Counted from the first letter of the stretch, positions 8,072 through 16,876 are shown. The stretch is 42,780 bases of DNA from Rhodopseudomonas sp. AAP120 (GCF_001295845.1 NZ_LJIC01000114.1:1-42780); one strand, 5' to 3'. Translations and numbers: made by a program. Notes: generated by a model not told the origin, from the sequence alone.

Positions 8072-9054
8072 CTCCCTTCGATTACTCCCGGGCGGGCGAC
8101 GTCGCCGAAGCGGTGCGGCTCGGCGCCGCCGCGCAGGCCAAATTCCTTGGCGGCGGCACCAATCTGGTCGACCTGATGCGCGAGACGATCGAGCGCCCGG
8201 GCGCGCTGGTGGATATTACCAACCTGCCGGCGGAGATCACCGAGCGCGAGGGCGGTGGTCTGCTGATCGGCGCCGCGGTGCGCAACACCGCGCTGGCCGA
8301 GCACCGCGCCGTGCGCACGCGCTATCCGATGCTGTCGCGTGCCATTCTGGCGGGCGCCTCGGCGCAGATCCGCAACATGGCGACGGTCGGCGGCAATCTG
8401 CTGCAGCGGACGCGCTGTACCTACTTCTACGACGACGCCGGATCGCGTTGTAACAAGCGCAGCCCGGGGCAGGGCTGCGACGCGATCGACGGCTTCAACC
8501 GCAACCACGCGATCCTCGGCGCGTCGCAAGCCTGCGTGGCGACGCATCCGTCCGATATGTGCGTAGCACTCGTCGCGCTCGACGCGGTGGTGCACCTCGA
8601 AGGCAGCGGCGGAAAGCGAACCTTGCCATTTGGCGACTTCCACCGGCTGCCGGGCGATCGTCCCGATCAGGACACGACGCTGCAGCCCGGCGAACTGATC
8701 ACCGCGATCGAACTGCCGCCGCAGCCGATCGCGGCGCGCTCGACCTATCGCAAGGTGCGCGACCGCTCGAGCTACGCATTCGCGCTGGTGTCGGTCGCGG
8801 CCGCGCTCGAACTCGAGGGCGGCAAAGTCAAGGACGTGCGGCTGGCACTCGGCGGCGTCGCACATAAGCCGTGGCGCGCGCTCAAGGCCGAGCAGGCCCT
8901 GCGTGGGCGCGAGGCGTCGGCCGAGGCGTTCCGCGCCGCGGCTGAAGCCGAACTCGCCGACGCAGTCCCGCTACGCGACAACGCCTTCAAGATCGAACTG
9001 GCCAAACGCACGATCACCGCCGTTCTGGTCGAACTCGCAGGAGATGCCCGATGA
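8068..9054 (+). CDS. Aldehyde/xanthine-type oxidoreductase, FAD subunit (PaoB-like)
   Basis: A 328-residue FAD-binding medium subunit. The flavin motif KFLGGGTNLVDLM is at residues 25-37, and ATVGGNLLQRTRC follows at 105-117. Four cysteines at 117, 128, 137 and 156 (TRC, RCN, GQGC, ACV) lie in an insertion that in E. coli PaoB holds an extra 4Fe-4S cluster, so this subunit should carry one too. The start at ATG 8068 overlaps the paoA-like stop and the stop overlaps the next start at 9051, giving a tight three-gene unit. Electrons would pass from Mo through the Fe-S clusters to FAD. Confidence 0.92.
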
Positions 9055-11384
9055 GCATCGTCAATGAAGCCAAACAAGCCGTGCGCGGTGCCGTGCAGGA
9101 TGTGATGGAGAAGGCTGTCGCGCTGGCGCCGGACAGCTGGATGCCGGGCGGCGAGCCCGATCCGTTGATCCGCGCCAAACACGGCTCGATCGGGGCCTCG
9201 GTCCCGCGTATCGACGGTCCGCTGAAGGTCCGCGGCGCGGCGCCGTTCGCGGCGGAGTTCGCGCTCGACGGCATGCTGTACGCGGCGCTGATGTTCAGCA
9301 CCGTCCCGAAGGGCCGGATCGCCACGCTCGACACCGCCGCGGCGGAAGCCGCGCCGGGCGTGGCGCTGGTGATGACTCATCGCAACGCGCCGCGCATGAA
9401 GCCGATGCCGCTGTTCATGACGGCCGAGAAGGCAGGTGGCTGCGACAATCTGCCGATCATGCAGGACGATCGTATCCACTGGAACGGCCAGCCGATCGCG
9501 GTGGTGCTGGCGGAGACGCAGGAGCAGGCCGATCACGCCGTCTCGCTGATCCGCGCGAGCTACGAGACCGAGGCCGCGGTGACCAGCTTTGCCACGGCGA
9601 GGGCCAAAGGCACCGAGCCCGGTCTGTTCATGGGCCAGCCACTCAAGGCGGAGAAGGGGGATGCCGAAGCCGCGCTCGCCAACGCTCCGGTGAGAGTCGA
9701 TTGCCGCTTCACGACGCCGCGGCACAATCACAACGCGATCGAGCCGCACGCCGCCACGGTGATGTGGCAGGGCGACAGGCTGATCGTGCACGACGCGTCG
9801 CAGGCAGTTCATCACACCGCCTGGTCGCTCGGCGATATCTTCGGCATCGCCGAGGAGCAGGTCCACGTCACCTCGCCATTCGTCGGCGGCGGCTTCGGCG
9901 GCAAGTGTCTGTGGCAGCATCAGGTGCTCGGCGCTGCGGCGTCCAAGCTCGCCGGCCGGCCGGTGCGCATCGCGCTGTCGCGCGAGGGAGTGTACCGGAT
10001 GATCGGCGGCCGCACGCTGACGGAGCAGCGCTTCGCCATCGGTGCCGAGCCGGATGGCCGCTTCATCTCGCTGATCCACACCGGCACGGTCGCTACGGCC
10101 AAACAGAACGCGTTCCCCGAGCCGTTCATCCTGCCGACCATGAGTAGTTACGGTTCGCCGAACATCAAGCTCGACGTCCAAGTGGTCGATCTCGATATGC
10201 TCGCCAACACCTTCATGCGGGCGCCGGGCGAATCCGTCGGCACCTTCGCGATGGAATCGGCCATCGACGAGATGGCGGTGGCGCTCGGCATCGATCCGGT
10301 CGAGCTGCGCCTCCTCAATCAGCCGGAAGAAGATCCGCTGAAGGGAACGCCGTTCTCGTCGCGGCACATCGCCGAGGCGTGGCGCGCCGGCGCCGAGCGG
10401 TTCGGCTGGTCGAAGCGCAACCCGACCGCTGCCAGCATGCGCGATGGCGAGTGGCTGGTCGGCATGGGCTGCGCCACCGCGACCTATCCGTATCACCGCA
10501 TGCCGGGCGGTGCGGCGCGCATCACGCTGACTCGCGACGGCGGCGCCAAGGTCGAGATCGCCGCGCACGAGATGGGCATGGGCACTGCGACCGCGCATAC
10601 CCAAGTGGTCGCCGAACGGCTCGGCCTGTCACGCGATCAGGTGACGTTCGCATACGGGGATTCGATGCTGCCCGGTGTCGTGCTCGCCGGCGGCTCGCAG
10701 CAGACCGCGTCGATCGGCGCCTCGGTGATCGCCGCGCATCACGTGCTGATCAAGGAACTGCTGAAACTCGCCGGCAACGACTCGCCGCTGGCCGGTCTCG
10801 GCCCAGACGAGGTCGGCACGCTGAACGGCGGACTTGCCAAACTCGACGATCCGTCGCGTCACGAGAGCTACGTGTCGATCCTGACCCGCTCGGGCCGCGA
10901 CCACGTCGCAGCCGAAGGCAGCGCCTCGGCGCCGCTCGAGACGATGCACTGGTCGATGCATTCGTTCGGCGCGCTGTTCTGCGAAGTCGGCGTCAGCAGC
11001 GTCACCGGCGAAACCCGCGTCCGGCGCTTCCTCGGCTCCTACGATTGCGGCCGCATCCTCAATCCGAAGACCGCGGCGAGCCAGTTCCGCGGCGGCATCA
11101 TCATGGGCCTCGGCCTGGCGCTGATGGAGGAGACGCAGTTCGACGAGCGCAACGGCCGGGTGATGAATCCGAGCCTCGCCGAGTATCACGTCCCCGTGCA
11201 TCTCGACGTGCCGGAGATCGACGTGATCTGGACCGACATCCCCGATCCGCGCGCCCCGATGGGTGCCCGCGGTATCGGCGAGATCGGCATCACCGGCGTC
11301 GGCGCTGCGGTCGCCAACGCGGTGTTCAACGCCACCGGCAAGCGCATCCGCGACCTGCCGATCACGCTCGACAAGCTGATGTGA
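9051..11384 (+). CDS. Aldehyde/xanthine-type oxidoreductase, molybdenum-binding subunit (PaoC-like)
   Basis: A 777-residue catalytic subunit that binds molybdopterin cofactor and oxidises aldehydes or N-heterocycles by hydroxylation with water. Motifs: PRIDGPLKVRGAA near residue 50, the Mo-pterin loop FVGGGFGGKCLWQ near residue 280, RAPGE near 385, and GIGEIG near the C-terminus, where E744 is the expected catalytic base. The C-terminus NATGKRIRDLPITLDKLM is PaoC-like. About 40 extra residues precede the usual start and look helical (MSIVNEAKQAVRGAVQDVMEK is not in the E. coli protein). No PaoD/XdhC-type cofactor-insertion chaperone is next to it, so maturation must use a distant gene. Confidence 0.92.
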   Translation: MSIVNEAKQAVRGAVQDVMEKAVALAPDSWMPGGEPDPLIRAKHGSIGASVPRIDGPLKVRGAAPFAAEFALDGMLYAALMFSTVPKGRIATLDTAAAEAAPGVALVMTHRNAPRMKPMPLFMTAEKAGGCDNLPIMQDDRIHWNGQPIAVVLAETQEQADHAVSLIRASYETEAAVTSFATARAKGTEPGLFMGQPLKAEKGDAEAALANAPVRVDCRFTTPRHNHNAIEPHAATVMWQGDRLIVHDASQAVHHTAWSLGDIFGIAEEQVHVTSPFVGGGFGGKCLWQHQVLGAAASKLAGRPVRIALSREGVYRMIGGRTLTEQRFAIGAEPDGRFISLIHTGTVATAKQNAFPEPFILPTMSSYGSPNIKLDVQVVDLDMLANTFMRAPGESVGTFAMESAIDEMAVALGIDPVELRLLNQPEEDPLKGTPFSSRHIAEAWRAGAERFGWSKRNPTAASMRDGEWLVGMGCATATYPYHRMPGGAARITLTRDGGAKVEIAAHEMGMGTATAHTQVVAERLGLSRDQVTFAYGDSMLPGVVLAGGSQQTASIGASVIAAHHVLIKELLKLAGNDSPLAGLGPDEVGTLNGGLAKLDDPSRHESYVSILTRSGRDHVAAEGSASAPLETMHWSMHSFGALFCEVGVSSVTGETRVRRFLGSYDCGRILNPKTAASQFRGGIIMGLGLALMEETQFDERNGRVMNPSLAEYHVPVHLDVPEIDVIWTDIPDPRAPMGARGIGEIGITGVGAAVANAVFNATGKRIRDLPITLDKLM

Positions 11385-11430
11385 GTTGCTGCTGGAGTAC
11401 TTCATCGATTGAAGCGCGATCGCGCGTTCC

Positions 11431-11553
11431 ACATGCACTGTGTCCTCATCCTGAGGAGCCCGGCGCAGCCGGGCGTCTCGAAGGATGGGGCCACGCGGGA
11501 CTCGTAGCCCATGGTTCGAGACGGCGCTTCGCGCCTCCTCACCATGAGGTTGT
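11431..11553. repeat. Dispersed palindromic repeat, copy 1
   Basis: About 120 bases that fold back on themselves. CCTCATCCTGAGGAG near the left end pairs imperfectly with CTCCTCACCATGAGG near the right end, and inner CGTCTCGAAGGATGGGG pairs with CCCATGGTTCGAGACGG. A second copy at 18586-18709 is nearly identical. Such elements are common between genes in Bradyrhizobium and Rhodopseudomonas. It sits 3' of paoC and carries no gene. Confidence 0.85.
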
Positions 11554-11633
11554 GCTTGTGGCGACGCCATCTTGCCGGCTCTCATTTGATGAAGAGCAGA
11601 GCTGCTAACCGCTTGCTAACCATGCGCTTCGTG

Positions 11634-11662
11634 CGGCGGCCTCCTGAACCGGGAGGCCGCCG
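11634..11662. terminator. GC-rich hairpin, possible terminator
   Basis: CGGCGGCCTCC (11634-11644) pairs perfectly with GGAGGCCGCCG (11652-11662) over a 7-base loop. On the plus strand only TCGTTTCGG follows, so it is a weak intrinsic terminator, or one that needs Rho. It separates the pao operon and its repeat from the ABC exporter genes. Confidence 0.5.
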
Positions 11663-11749
11663 TCGTTTCGGCGGCCGGATTCATCGCGGCGAAACTTCTC
11701 GCACCCATGCTGCGGCCTTTGCTGCTCAGCCATGCTGCACGGGAACTTC

Positions 11750-12505
11750 ATGACCGGATCGATCGGTTCTGCGCTGGAACTGCGCGGCCTCACCAAATGC
11801 TTCGATCGCCCCGCGGTCGATGGACTGGATCTCACGGTGCGGCGCGGCGAATTCTACGCGTTGCTCGGTCCCAACGGCGCCGGCAAGACCACGACGCTGC
11901 GGATGGTGGCGGGGCTGCTGCAGCCGGACGCCGGATCGATCCGCGTGCTCGGCATCGATGCGCTGGCCGATCCGATCGCCGCCAAGCAGGTCACCGCCTG
12001 GGTGTCGGACGAGCCGATGATTTACGACAAGCTGACGCCGCTGGAATATCTCGCTTTCGTCGCCGGGCTGTGGGGCTGCGATCCGGATCGCGCCGAGGCC
12101 ACGTCGATCCGGTTACTCGAACAACTCGACCTGACGGTGCATCAGCATCAGCGCTGCGAGGGCTTCTCCAAGGGCATGCTCCAGAAGGTGGCGCTGGCCG
12201 GCGCGCTGGTCCACGAGCCGCAACTGATTATCCTCGATGAGCCGCTGACCGGGCTCGACGCGGTGTCGGCGCGCCGCGTCAAGGAGATCCTGCAGGCGCG
12301 GGTGCAGGCCGGCTGCACTGTGATCATGACCACCCATATCCTCGAAGTCGCCGAGCGGATGGCCGACCGGATCGGCGTGATCGTCGCCGGGCGGCTGGTC
12401 GCGGAAGGCACGCTCGGCGAATTGCGCAGCCGGATCGGCAACGGCGATTCCAGCCTCGAAGATATGTTCGTCGCGCTGGTCGGCGGCGAGGCCGTGCCGG
12501 CATGA
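11750..12505 (+). CDS. ABC transporter ATP-binding protein (EcsA-like)
   Basis: A 251-residue ABC ATPase. Walker A GPNGAGKTT is at 40-48, the signature is FSKGMLQK at 139-146 instead of LSGGQ, Walker B and D-loop ILDEPLTGLD at 161-170, and the switch histidine lies in TTHILEVAE. The Q-loop region reads SDEPMIYDKLT. This combination is typical of ABC-2/EcsA-type exporter ATPases. ATG 11750 follows GGGAA and is preferred over ATG 11732, which lacks a ribosome site. It overlaps the permease gene by ATGA and must energise it. Cargo is unknown. Confidence 0.88.
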   Translation: MTGSIGSALELRGLTKCFDRPAVDGLDLTVRRGEFYALLGPNGAGKTTTLRMVAGLLQPDAGSIRVLGIDALADPIAAKQVTAWVSDEPMIYDKLTPLEYLAFVAGLWGCDPDRAEATSIRLLEQLDLTVHQHQRCEGFSKGMLQKVALAGALVHEPQLIILDEPLTGLDAVSARRVKEILQARVQAGCTVIMTTHILEVAERMADRIGVIVAGRLVAEGTLGELRSRIGNGDSSLEDMFVALVGGEAVPA

Positions 12506-14028
12506 CCACGGCGACGCTGGCCAGCTTCGCGCGGCACGATCTGCGGCTTGCCTGGCGCGACTTCCTCGGCATGCTCACGGCCGGCCGCCGCGGGCGGGTC
12601 CGTAACGTCGTGCTGGCACTGATCGTTGGCGCAGCCCTGCTGCATCTGCCGGCCTGGGGATTGGTCGGCCGCTACGCGCATCTCACCCTCGCTGCGGACA
12701 CCACCAGCCTGCTGGTGATCGCCGCGACGCTGGCGCTGAGCTGGCTGTTGATGCTGTCGCAGGCGATCGAATCGGTGACGCGGGTGTTCTACAGCCGCGC
12801 CGATCTCGATCTGATCATGTCGTCGCCTGTGCCGCTGGCGCGGGTGTTCTCGGTGCGGATGGCGGCGATCGCGCTGACCATCACGGCGATGGCGCTGCTG
12901 TTCGCCGCGCCGGTGATCGACGTGCTGGCGCTCGGCGGCGGCGCGCATTGGCTGACGGCGTTCGGCGTCGTCGCGGCGATCGGCATCTCCGCCTCGGCTG
13001 CGGCGATCGCGGTCGCGCTGCTGCTGTTCAAGCTGATGGGGCCGAAGCGAACGCGGCTGGCGGCGCAGATCGTCTCCGTGGTGATCGGCGCCGGCTTCGT
13101 TATCGGTCTGCAGATCGCCGCGATCCTGTCGACCGGGACGCTGTCGCGGTTCTCTGTGCTGACCTCGGGCGCCGCCGCGAGCTGGACGCCGGATGCGGTG
13201 AGCGTGTTCTGGTGGCCTGCGCGCGCCGTGCTCGGTGATACGCTGGCGCTCGGCGCGCTGCTCAGCGGCAGCCTCATCCTGCTGGGGCTGGTGATGATCT
13301 GGGTAACGCCGCGGCTCGGCGCGGTGGTGATCGCCGCAGGAAGCGCCAACGCCGCGACCGTCCGGCCGGGCACCACGCCGCGCTTCCGCCGCCGCTCCCG
13401 GCAGCAGGCGCTGCGGCTGAAGGAGTTCATGCTGCTGCGGCGCGACCCGTGGCTGATGTCGCAGTCGCTGATGCAGCTGCTGTATCTGGTGCCGCCGGCA
13501 TTGCTGCTGTGGCGCAGCTTCTCGGACAGCTCGACCGCGGTCGTGCTGGTGGCGCCGGTAATTGTGATGGCGGCCGGTCAGCTCGCCGGGGGCCTGGCGT
13601 GGCTGACGATCTCGGGCGAGGACGCGCCCGATCTGATCGAGACCGCGCCGCTGCCGGCTGCGGCAGTGACGCGGGCGCGCATCGAAGTGGTGCTGATGGG
13701 AATCGGAATCGTGGTCGCGCCGCTACTCGTGCCGCTGGCCGTGCTGTCGCCGCTGCTGGCGTTCGTCACCGCTGCCGGCTGCGGTCTGGCGGCAGCCTCG
13801 GCCACGGCGATCCAGCTGTGGTTCCGGGTGCAGGCGCGGCGCAGCCAGTTCCGGCGGCGTCAGACCTCGTCGCGGCTGGCGACCTTCGCCGAGGCGTTCT
13901 CGTCGATCGGCTGGGCCGCGACGGCCGTGCTGGCGCTCACCGAGCCGACGTTCGCGTTGGGGTCCGCGGTGTTCACACTCGGCATCATTTTCATCACTTG
14001 GCGCTTCAGTCCGCGTCGCGCGACGTAG
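12502..14028 (+). CDS. ABC transporter permease, partner of the EcsA-like ATPase
   Basis: A 508-residue integral membrane protein, coupled to the ATPase by an ATGA overlap. It has roughly ten or more hydrophobic segments in two blocks (about residues 30-280 and 310-505) with a basic loop near residues 290-315 (RFRRRSRQQALRLKEFMLLRRDPW), the segment expected to touch the ATPase. It resembles large ABC-2-like exporter permeases, but I recognise no specific family name. Its last 23 bases overlap a possible small gene on the other strand. Together with the ATPase it forms a complete exporter with no substrate-binding protein. Confidence 0.8.
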   Translation: MTTATLASFARHDLRLAWRDFLGMLTAGRRGRVRNVVLALIVGAALLHLPAWGLVGRYAHLTLAADTTSLLVIAATLALSWLLMLSQAIESVTRVFYSRADLDLIMSSPVPLARVFSVRMAAIALTITAMALLFAAPVIDVLALGGGAHWLTAFGVVAAIGISASAAAIAVALLLFKLMGPKRTRLAAQIVSVVIGAGFVIGLQIAAILSTGTLSRFSVLTSGAAASWTPDAVSVFWWPARAVLGDTLALGALLSGSLILLGLVMIWVTPRLGAVVIAAGSANAATVRPGTTPRFRRRSRQQALRLKEFMLLRRDPWLMSQSLMQLLYLVPPALLLWRSFSDSSTAVVLVAPVIVMAAGQLAGGLAWLTISGEDAPDLIETAPLPAAAVTRARIEVVLMGIGIVVAPLLVPLAVLSPLLAFVTAAGCGLAAASATAIQLWFRVQARRSQFRRRQTSSRLATFAEAFSSIGWAATAVLALTEPTFALGSAVFTLGIIFITWRFSPRRAT

Positions 14029-14152
14029 CACTACAGCCGCGGCATTGCCGACGTCCGTGGGTGGCGACGCTGAGGCTCTTACACATCAGCCGCTTGGCCA
14101 TCACTTGCAGCGGGCTGCGGGCGAGTTGAAGCATGAAATACATTTCCAGCAT
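14006..14152 (-). CDS. Possible small protein, unknown
   Basis: A 48-codon frame starting MLEMYFMLQLARSPLQVM, with GGAGA eight bases before the ATG at 14152. It overlaps the 3' end of the permease gene by 23 bases. The product is hydrophobic at its start and basic with three cysteines later; I recognise no family. Rightward of it, 14153-14347 holds only short GC-rich hairpins and no other gene. It may be spurious. Confidence 0.3.
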   Translation of the reverse strand: MLEMYFMLQLARSPLQVMAKRLMCKSLSVATHGRRQCRGCSATSRDAD

Positions 14153-14347
14153 GGTCGATCTCCGGCGGGCTTTGCGCAGATAGAGCGCCGCGCCGCGCGC
14201 GAGTAGGGCTGGCGTCGGAACACCAGCCATGCAAGATCAATGCATCTGCATTAATCTGGGATTCTCTGCCGGTCGGCGCAAGCCGGTGCGGCGATTCGCA
14301 CCGCTTGCCGGCGGGCGCCGCGCTTGGCGACGCCCGCACTGACGCGC

Positions 14348-14947
14348 TCAGCCGTGCAGCTTGATCGCGGTTTCGGCGACGGTCTTGCCCTGATAGCGGG
14401 CGCCGGCAAGCTCGGTCGCGCTGGGCTGACGCGAGCCGTCGCCGCCGGTGATCGTGGTGGCGCCATAGGGCGCGCCGCCGGTCACCTCGTCGAGCCGCAT
14501 CTGGTCGCCGAAGCCGTAATTGAGGCCGACCACCACCATGCCGAAATGCAGCAGGTTGGTAATGATCGAGAACAGCGTGGTCTCCTGGCCGCCATGCTGG
14601 GTTGCGGTGGAAGTAAAGGCGCCGCCGACCTTGCCGTTCAGCGCGCCCTTGGCCCACAGACCGCCGGCCTGGTCGAGGAAGTTGGCCATCTGCGATGCCA
14701 TCCGGCCGAACCGGGTGCCGGTGCCGACGATGATCGCGTCGTAATTGGCGAGATCGTCGATGGTGGCGACCGGTGCGGCCTGGTCGAGCTTGTAGTACGA
14801 GGCCTTCGCGACATCCGGCGGCACCAGCTCGGGCACGCGCTTGATGTCGACCTGAGCGCCCGCCTCGCGCGCGCCTTCGGCGACCGCGTTCGCCATCGTC
14901 TCGATGTGGCCGTAAGCCGAGTAGTAAAGAACCAGAACCTTCGCCAT
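14348..14947 (-). CDS. wrbA: NAD(P)H:quinone oxidoreductase, WrbA type
   Basis: A 199-residue flavodoxin-like enzyme that reduces quinones by two electrons, using FMN and NAD(P)H. The FMN phosphate loop [12 protein letters not shown] is at residues 8-19, [13 protein letters not shown] near 75-87 and the family block [16 protein letters not shown] near 112-127; the C-terminal [21 protein letters not shown] is typical WrbA. Start ATG 14947 follows GGAGAG. Downstream on the same strand there is only the small 14006-14152 frame. It lies after the pirin gene, separated by a 90-base inverted repeat, and both face a LysR gene, suggesting a shared response to quinone or oxidative stress. Confidence 0.93.
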   Translation of the reverse strand: MAKVLVLYYSAYGHIETMANAVAEGAREAGAQVDIKRVPELVPPDVAKASYYKLDQAAPVATIDDLANYDAIIVGTGTRFGRMASQMANFLDQAGGLWAKGALNGKVGGAFTSTATQHGGQETTLFSIITNLLHFGMVVVGLNYGFGDQMRLDEVTGGAPYGATTITGGDGSRQPSATELAGARYQGKTVAETAIKLHG

Positions 14948-15002
14948 GGGAGTCTCTCCGTTTGGTTGGTGTGGGTGGGGAGTGATTGCGTTGTTAGTGA
15001 GC

Positions 15003-15092
15003 CGTCATGGCCGGGCTTGACCCGGCCATCCATCCCCTTCGCAAAAGCTCTCACGAAGAGGATGGATGCGCGGGTCAAGCCCGCGCATGACG
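15003..15092. repeat. Long imperfect inverted repeat (wrbA-pirin gap)
   Basis: A 33-base arm (15003-15035, starting CGTCATGGCCGGGCTTGACC) is complementary to 15060-15092 with about four mismatches, over a 24-base loop. It would fold into a long hairpin. The CGTCAT...ATGACG ends and the GGCTTGACCCG core recur at 18728-18765 and 39372-39405, so it belongs to a dispersed family. Confidence 0.85.
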
Positions 15093-15118
15093 TTGGTGTG
15101 TGACGAGAGGCTGCCGCC

Positions 15119-15817
15119 TTAGGCCGCGTCGACCAGAACCACCTCGGCGTCTTCGAGCGCCGTGATGGTGACCTTGGCCTCATCGCGGATCGCGGCGCCG
15201 TCGCGGGCGTCGACCTTGACGCCGTTGACCTCGACGCTGCCGACCGCGGGCACCAGATACAGGTGCCGGGCCTTGCCGGCCTCGTATTCGGCGCTCTCGC
15301 CGGCCTTCAGCGTGGTGGCCAGCACCCGCGCATCGGCCCGGATCGGCAGGGCGTCGGTGTCACCCTTGACGCCGGACGCGATGGTGACGAGCTTGCCGGA
15401 GCGATCCGACTTCGGGAACGGCTTGGAGCCCCAGGTGGGCTGGCCGCCGGCCTGCGTCGGCTCGATCCAGATCTGGAAGATCCGGGTGGTCTCCGGCTCC
15501 AGATTGTATTCGGAATGCCGCACCCCCGAACCCGCGCTCATCACCTGAACGTCGCCGGCCTCGGTGCGGCCCTTGTTGCCGAGCGAGTCCTCGTGGGTGA
15601 TGGCCCCGTCGCGCACATAGGTGATGATCTCCATGTCGCGATGCGGATGCGGCGGGAAGCCGGTGTTCGGCGCGATCTCGTCGTCGTTCCAGACCCGCAG
15701 GGCGCCGTGGCCCATGTTGTTCGGGTCGTAATAGCTGGCGAACGAGAAGTGGTGCTTGGCCTTGAGCCAGCCGTGATCGGCGCCGCCGAGCTTGGTGAAG
15801 GGACGAAGTTCAATCAT
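15119..15817 (-). CDS. Pirin family bicupin (YhhW-like)
   Basis: A 232-residue two-cupin protein. The N-terminal cupin has the complete metal site H57, H59 (PPHPHRDME), H101 and E103 (VRHSEY), the same positions as in E. coli YhhW, which binds a divalent metal and shows quercetin 2,3-dioxygenase activity in vitro. The physiological substrate of pirins is not known. ATG 15817 follows a GGGAG site. It faces a LysR gene across 132 bases and precedes wrbA; quinone- or flavonoid-linked chemistry is an inference from that context. Confidence 0.9.
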   Translation of the reverse strand: MIELRPFTKLGGADHGWLKAKHHFSFASYYDPNNMGHGALRVWNDDEIAPNTGFPPHPHRDMEIITYVRDGAITHEDSLGNKGRTEAGDVQVMSAGSGVRHSEYNLEPETTRIFQIWIEPTQAGGQPTWGSKPFPKSDRSGKLVTIASGVKGDTDALPIRADARVLATTLKAGESAEYEAGKARHLYLVPAVGSVEVNGVKVDARDGAAIRDEAKVTITALEDAEVVLVDAA

Positions 15818-15910
15818 GGGAATTCTCCCTGGTTTGGCGCCGCCTCGGCGCCGGTGAAGTGATTGGTGTCTGGATAAGCCTCGGCTTGCGTTTCAGAAAT
15901 AGAAATGATT

Positions 15911-15925
15911 GAAACTCATTGTTTC
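15911..15925. promoter_or_regulatory. Candidate LysR-binding inverted repeat
   Basis: GAAAC (15911-15915), TCATT, GTTTC (15921-15925) is a 5-5-5 inverted repeat with AT-rich flanks in the pirin/lysR divergent gap, 24 bases before the lysR start. A second pair TTTCA...TGAAA overlaps it upstream (15891-15914). The size and spacing suit a LysR box. Confidence 0.45.
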
Positions 15926-15949
15926 CAAAAATGACCCAATGGGCCGCCG

Positions 15950-16876
15950 ATGACCAAGCTGCCGGACTTCGAAGCGCTGGCGATCTTCGCCAAGGTGGTG
16001 GAGCTGCGCTCGTTCGCGGCGGCGGCGGCCGAGCTGGCGATGTCCAAGGCCACCGTCTCCAAGGCGGTGACGCGGCTGGAGGCGCGGCTCGGCGCGCGGC
16101 TGTTCAACCGCACCTCGCGGCGGCTGGCGCTGACCGACGCCGGCCAGCGGCTCGCCGAGCGCGCCGCGCAATTGCTGGCGGACGGCGAGGCGGCCGAGAG
16201 CGAGGCGCTGGCGCAATCGGCGGCGCCCCGCGGGCTGGTGCGGCTGGCGGTGCCGATGACCTTTGGGGTCAACGTGGTGGCGCCGCTGCTGCCCGACTTC
16301 CTCGCCGCTTATCCGGAAGTCTCGGTCGACCTGCATCTGTCCGACCAGATGGTCGATCTGATTGGCGAGGGCTTCGATGCCGGCGTGCGCATCGCGTCGC
16401 TGCCGGATTCCTCACTGGTGGCGCGGCGGCTGTGCGCGATGCCGCGCTACACGGTCGCGGCCACCTCCTATCTGGAGCGTCATGGCCGGCCGACACATCC
16501 GATGCAGCTCGCCGATCATCGCTGCCTCGGCTACGCCTATCTGTCGACGCCCAACGCTTGGCACTACACCAATGCGCAGGGCGAGCAGGCGGCGGTGCGG
16601 CCGTCGGGGCCGCTGCGGGTCAACAATGGCGAGGCGTTGTTGCCGGCGGTGATCGCGGGGCTCGGCATCGCCGATCTGCCGGAGTTCATCGTCGGCGATG
16701 CGATCACCTCCGGCGCCGTCGAGGTCATCCTGGAAGGCTGGCACCAGCGCGAGAGCTCGGTGCATCTGGTGATGCCGCCGGGCGGGCCGCGGCCGGCGCG
16801 CGTCGAAGTGCTGGCGGCGTTCCTGGCCGAGCGGCTGGCGAAGCGCCGACCGCCGCGCCGGCTCAGTTCAAATTGA
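15950..16876 (+). CDS. LysR family transcriptional regulator, divergent from pirin-wrbA
   Basis: A 308-residue LysR regulator. The winged helix-turn-helix is at residues 5-64 (FAAAAAELAMSKATVSKAVTRLEARLGARLFNRTSRRLALT), the effector domain from about 92 to 295. It belongs to the broad DsdC/AaeR-like group and has no cysteine pattern suggesting direct redox sensing. Divergent placement makes pirin and possibly wrbA the likely targets, with autoregulation through the gap repeat. Its stop overlaps the convergent DsbD-alpha-like gene by 14 bases. The inducer is unknown. Confidence 0.9.
   Translation: MTKLPDFEALAIFAKVVELRSFAAAAAELAMSKATVSKAVTRLEARLGARLFNRTSRRLALTDAGQRLAERAAQLLADGEAAESEALAQSAAPRGLVRLAVPMTFGVNVVAPLLPDFLAAYPEVSVDLHLSDQMVDLIGEGFDAGVRIASLPDSSLVARRLCAMPRYTVAATSYLERHGRPTHPMQLADHRCLGYAYLSTPNAWHYTNAQGEQAAVRPSGPLRVNNGEALLPAVIAGLGIADLPEFIVGDAITSGAVEVILEGWHQRESSVHLVMPPGGPRPARVEVLAAFLAERLAKRRPPRRLSSN

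Noticed and set aside
8772-10604. 610-codon open frame antisense to the molybdenum hydroxylase genes
   Set aside because: Arg/His/Gly-rich shadow translation; the plus-strand genes have complete family motifs and ribosome sites.
11385-11730. Possible gene in the gap after paoC
   Set aside because: Frames here run through the dispersed repeat and a hairpin; none has a ribosome site or recognisable protein.
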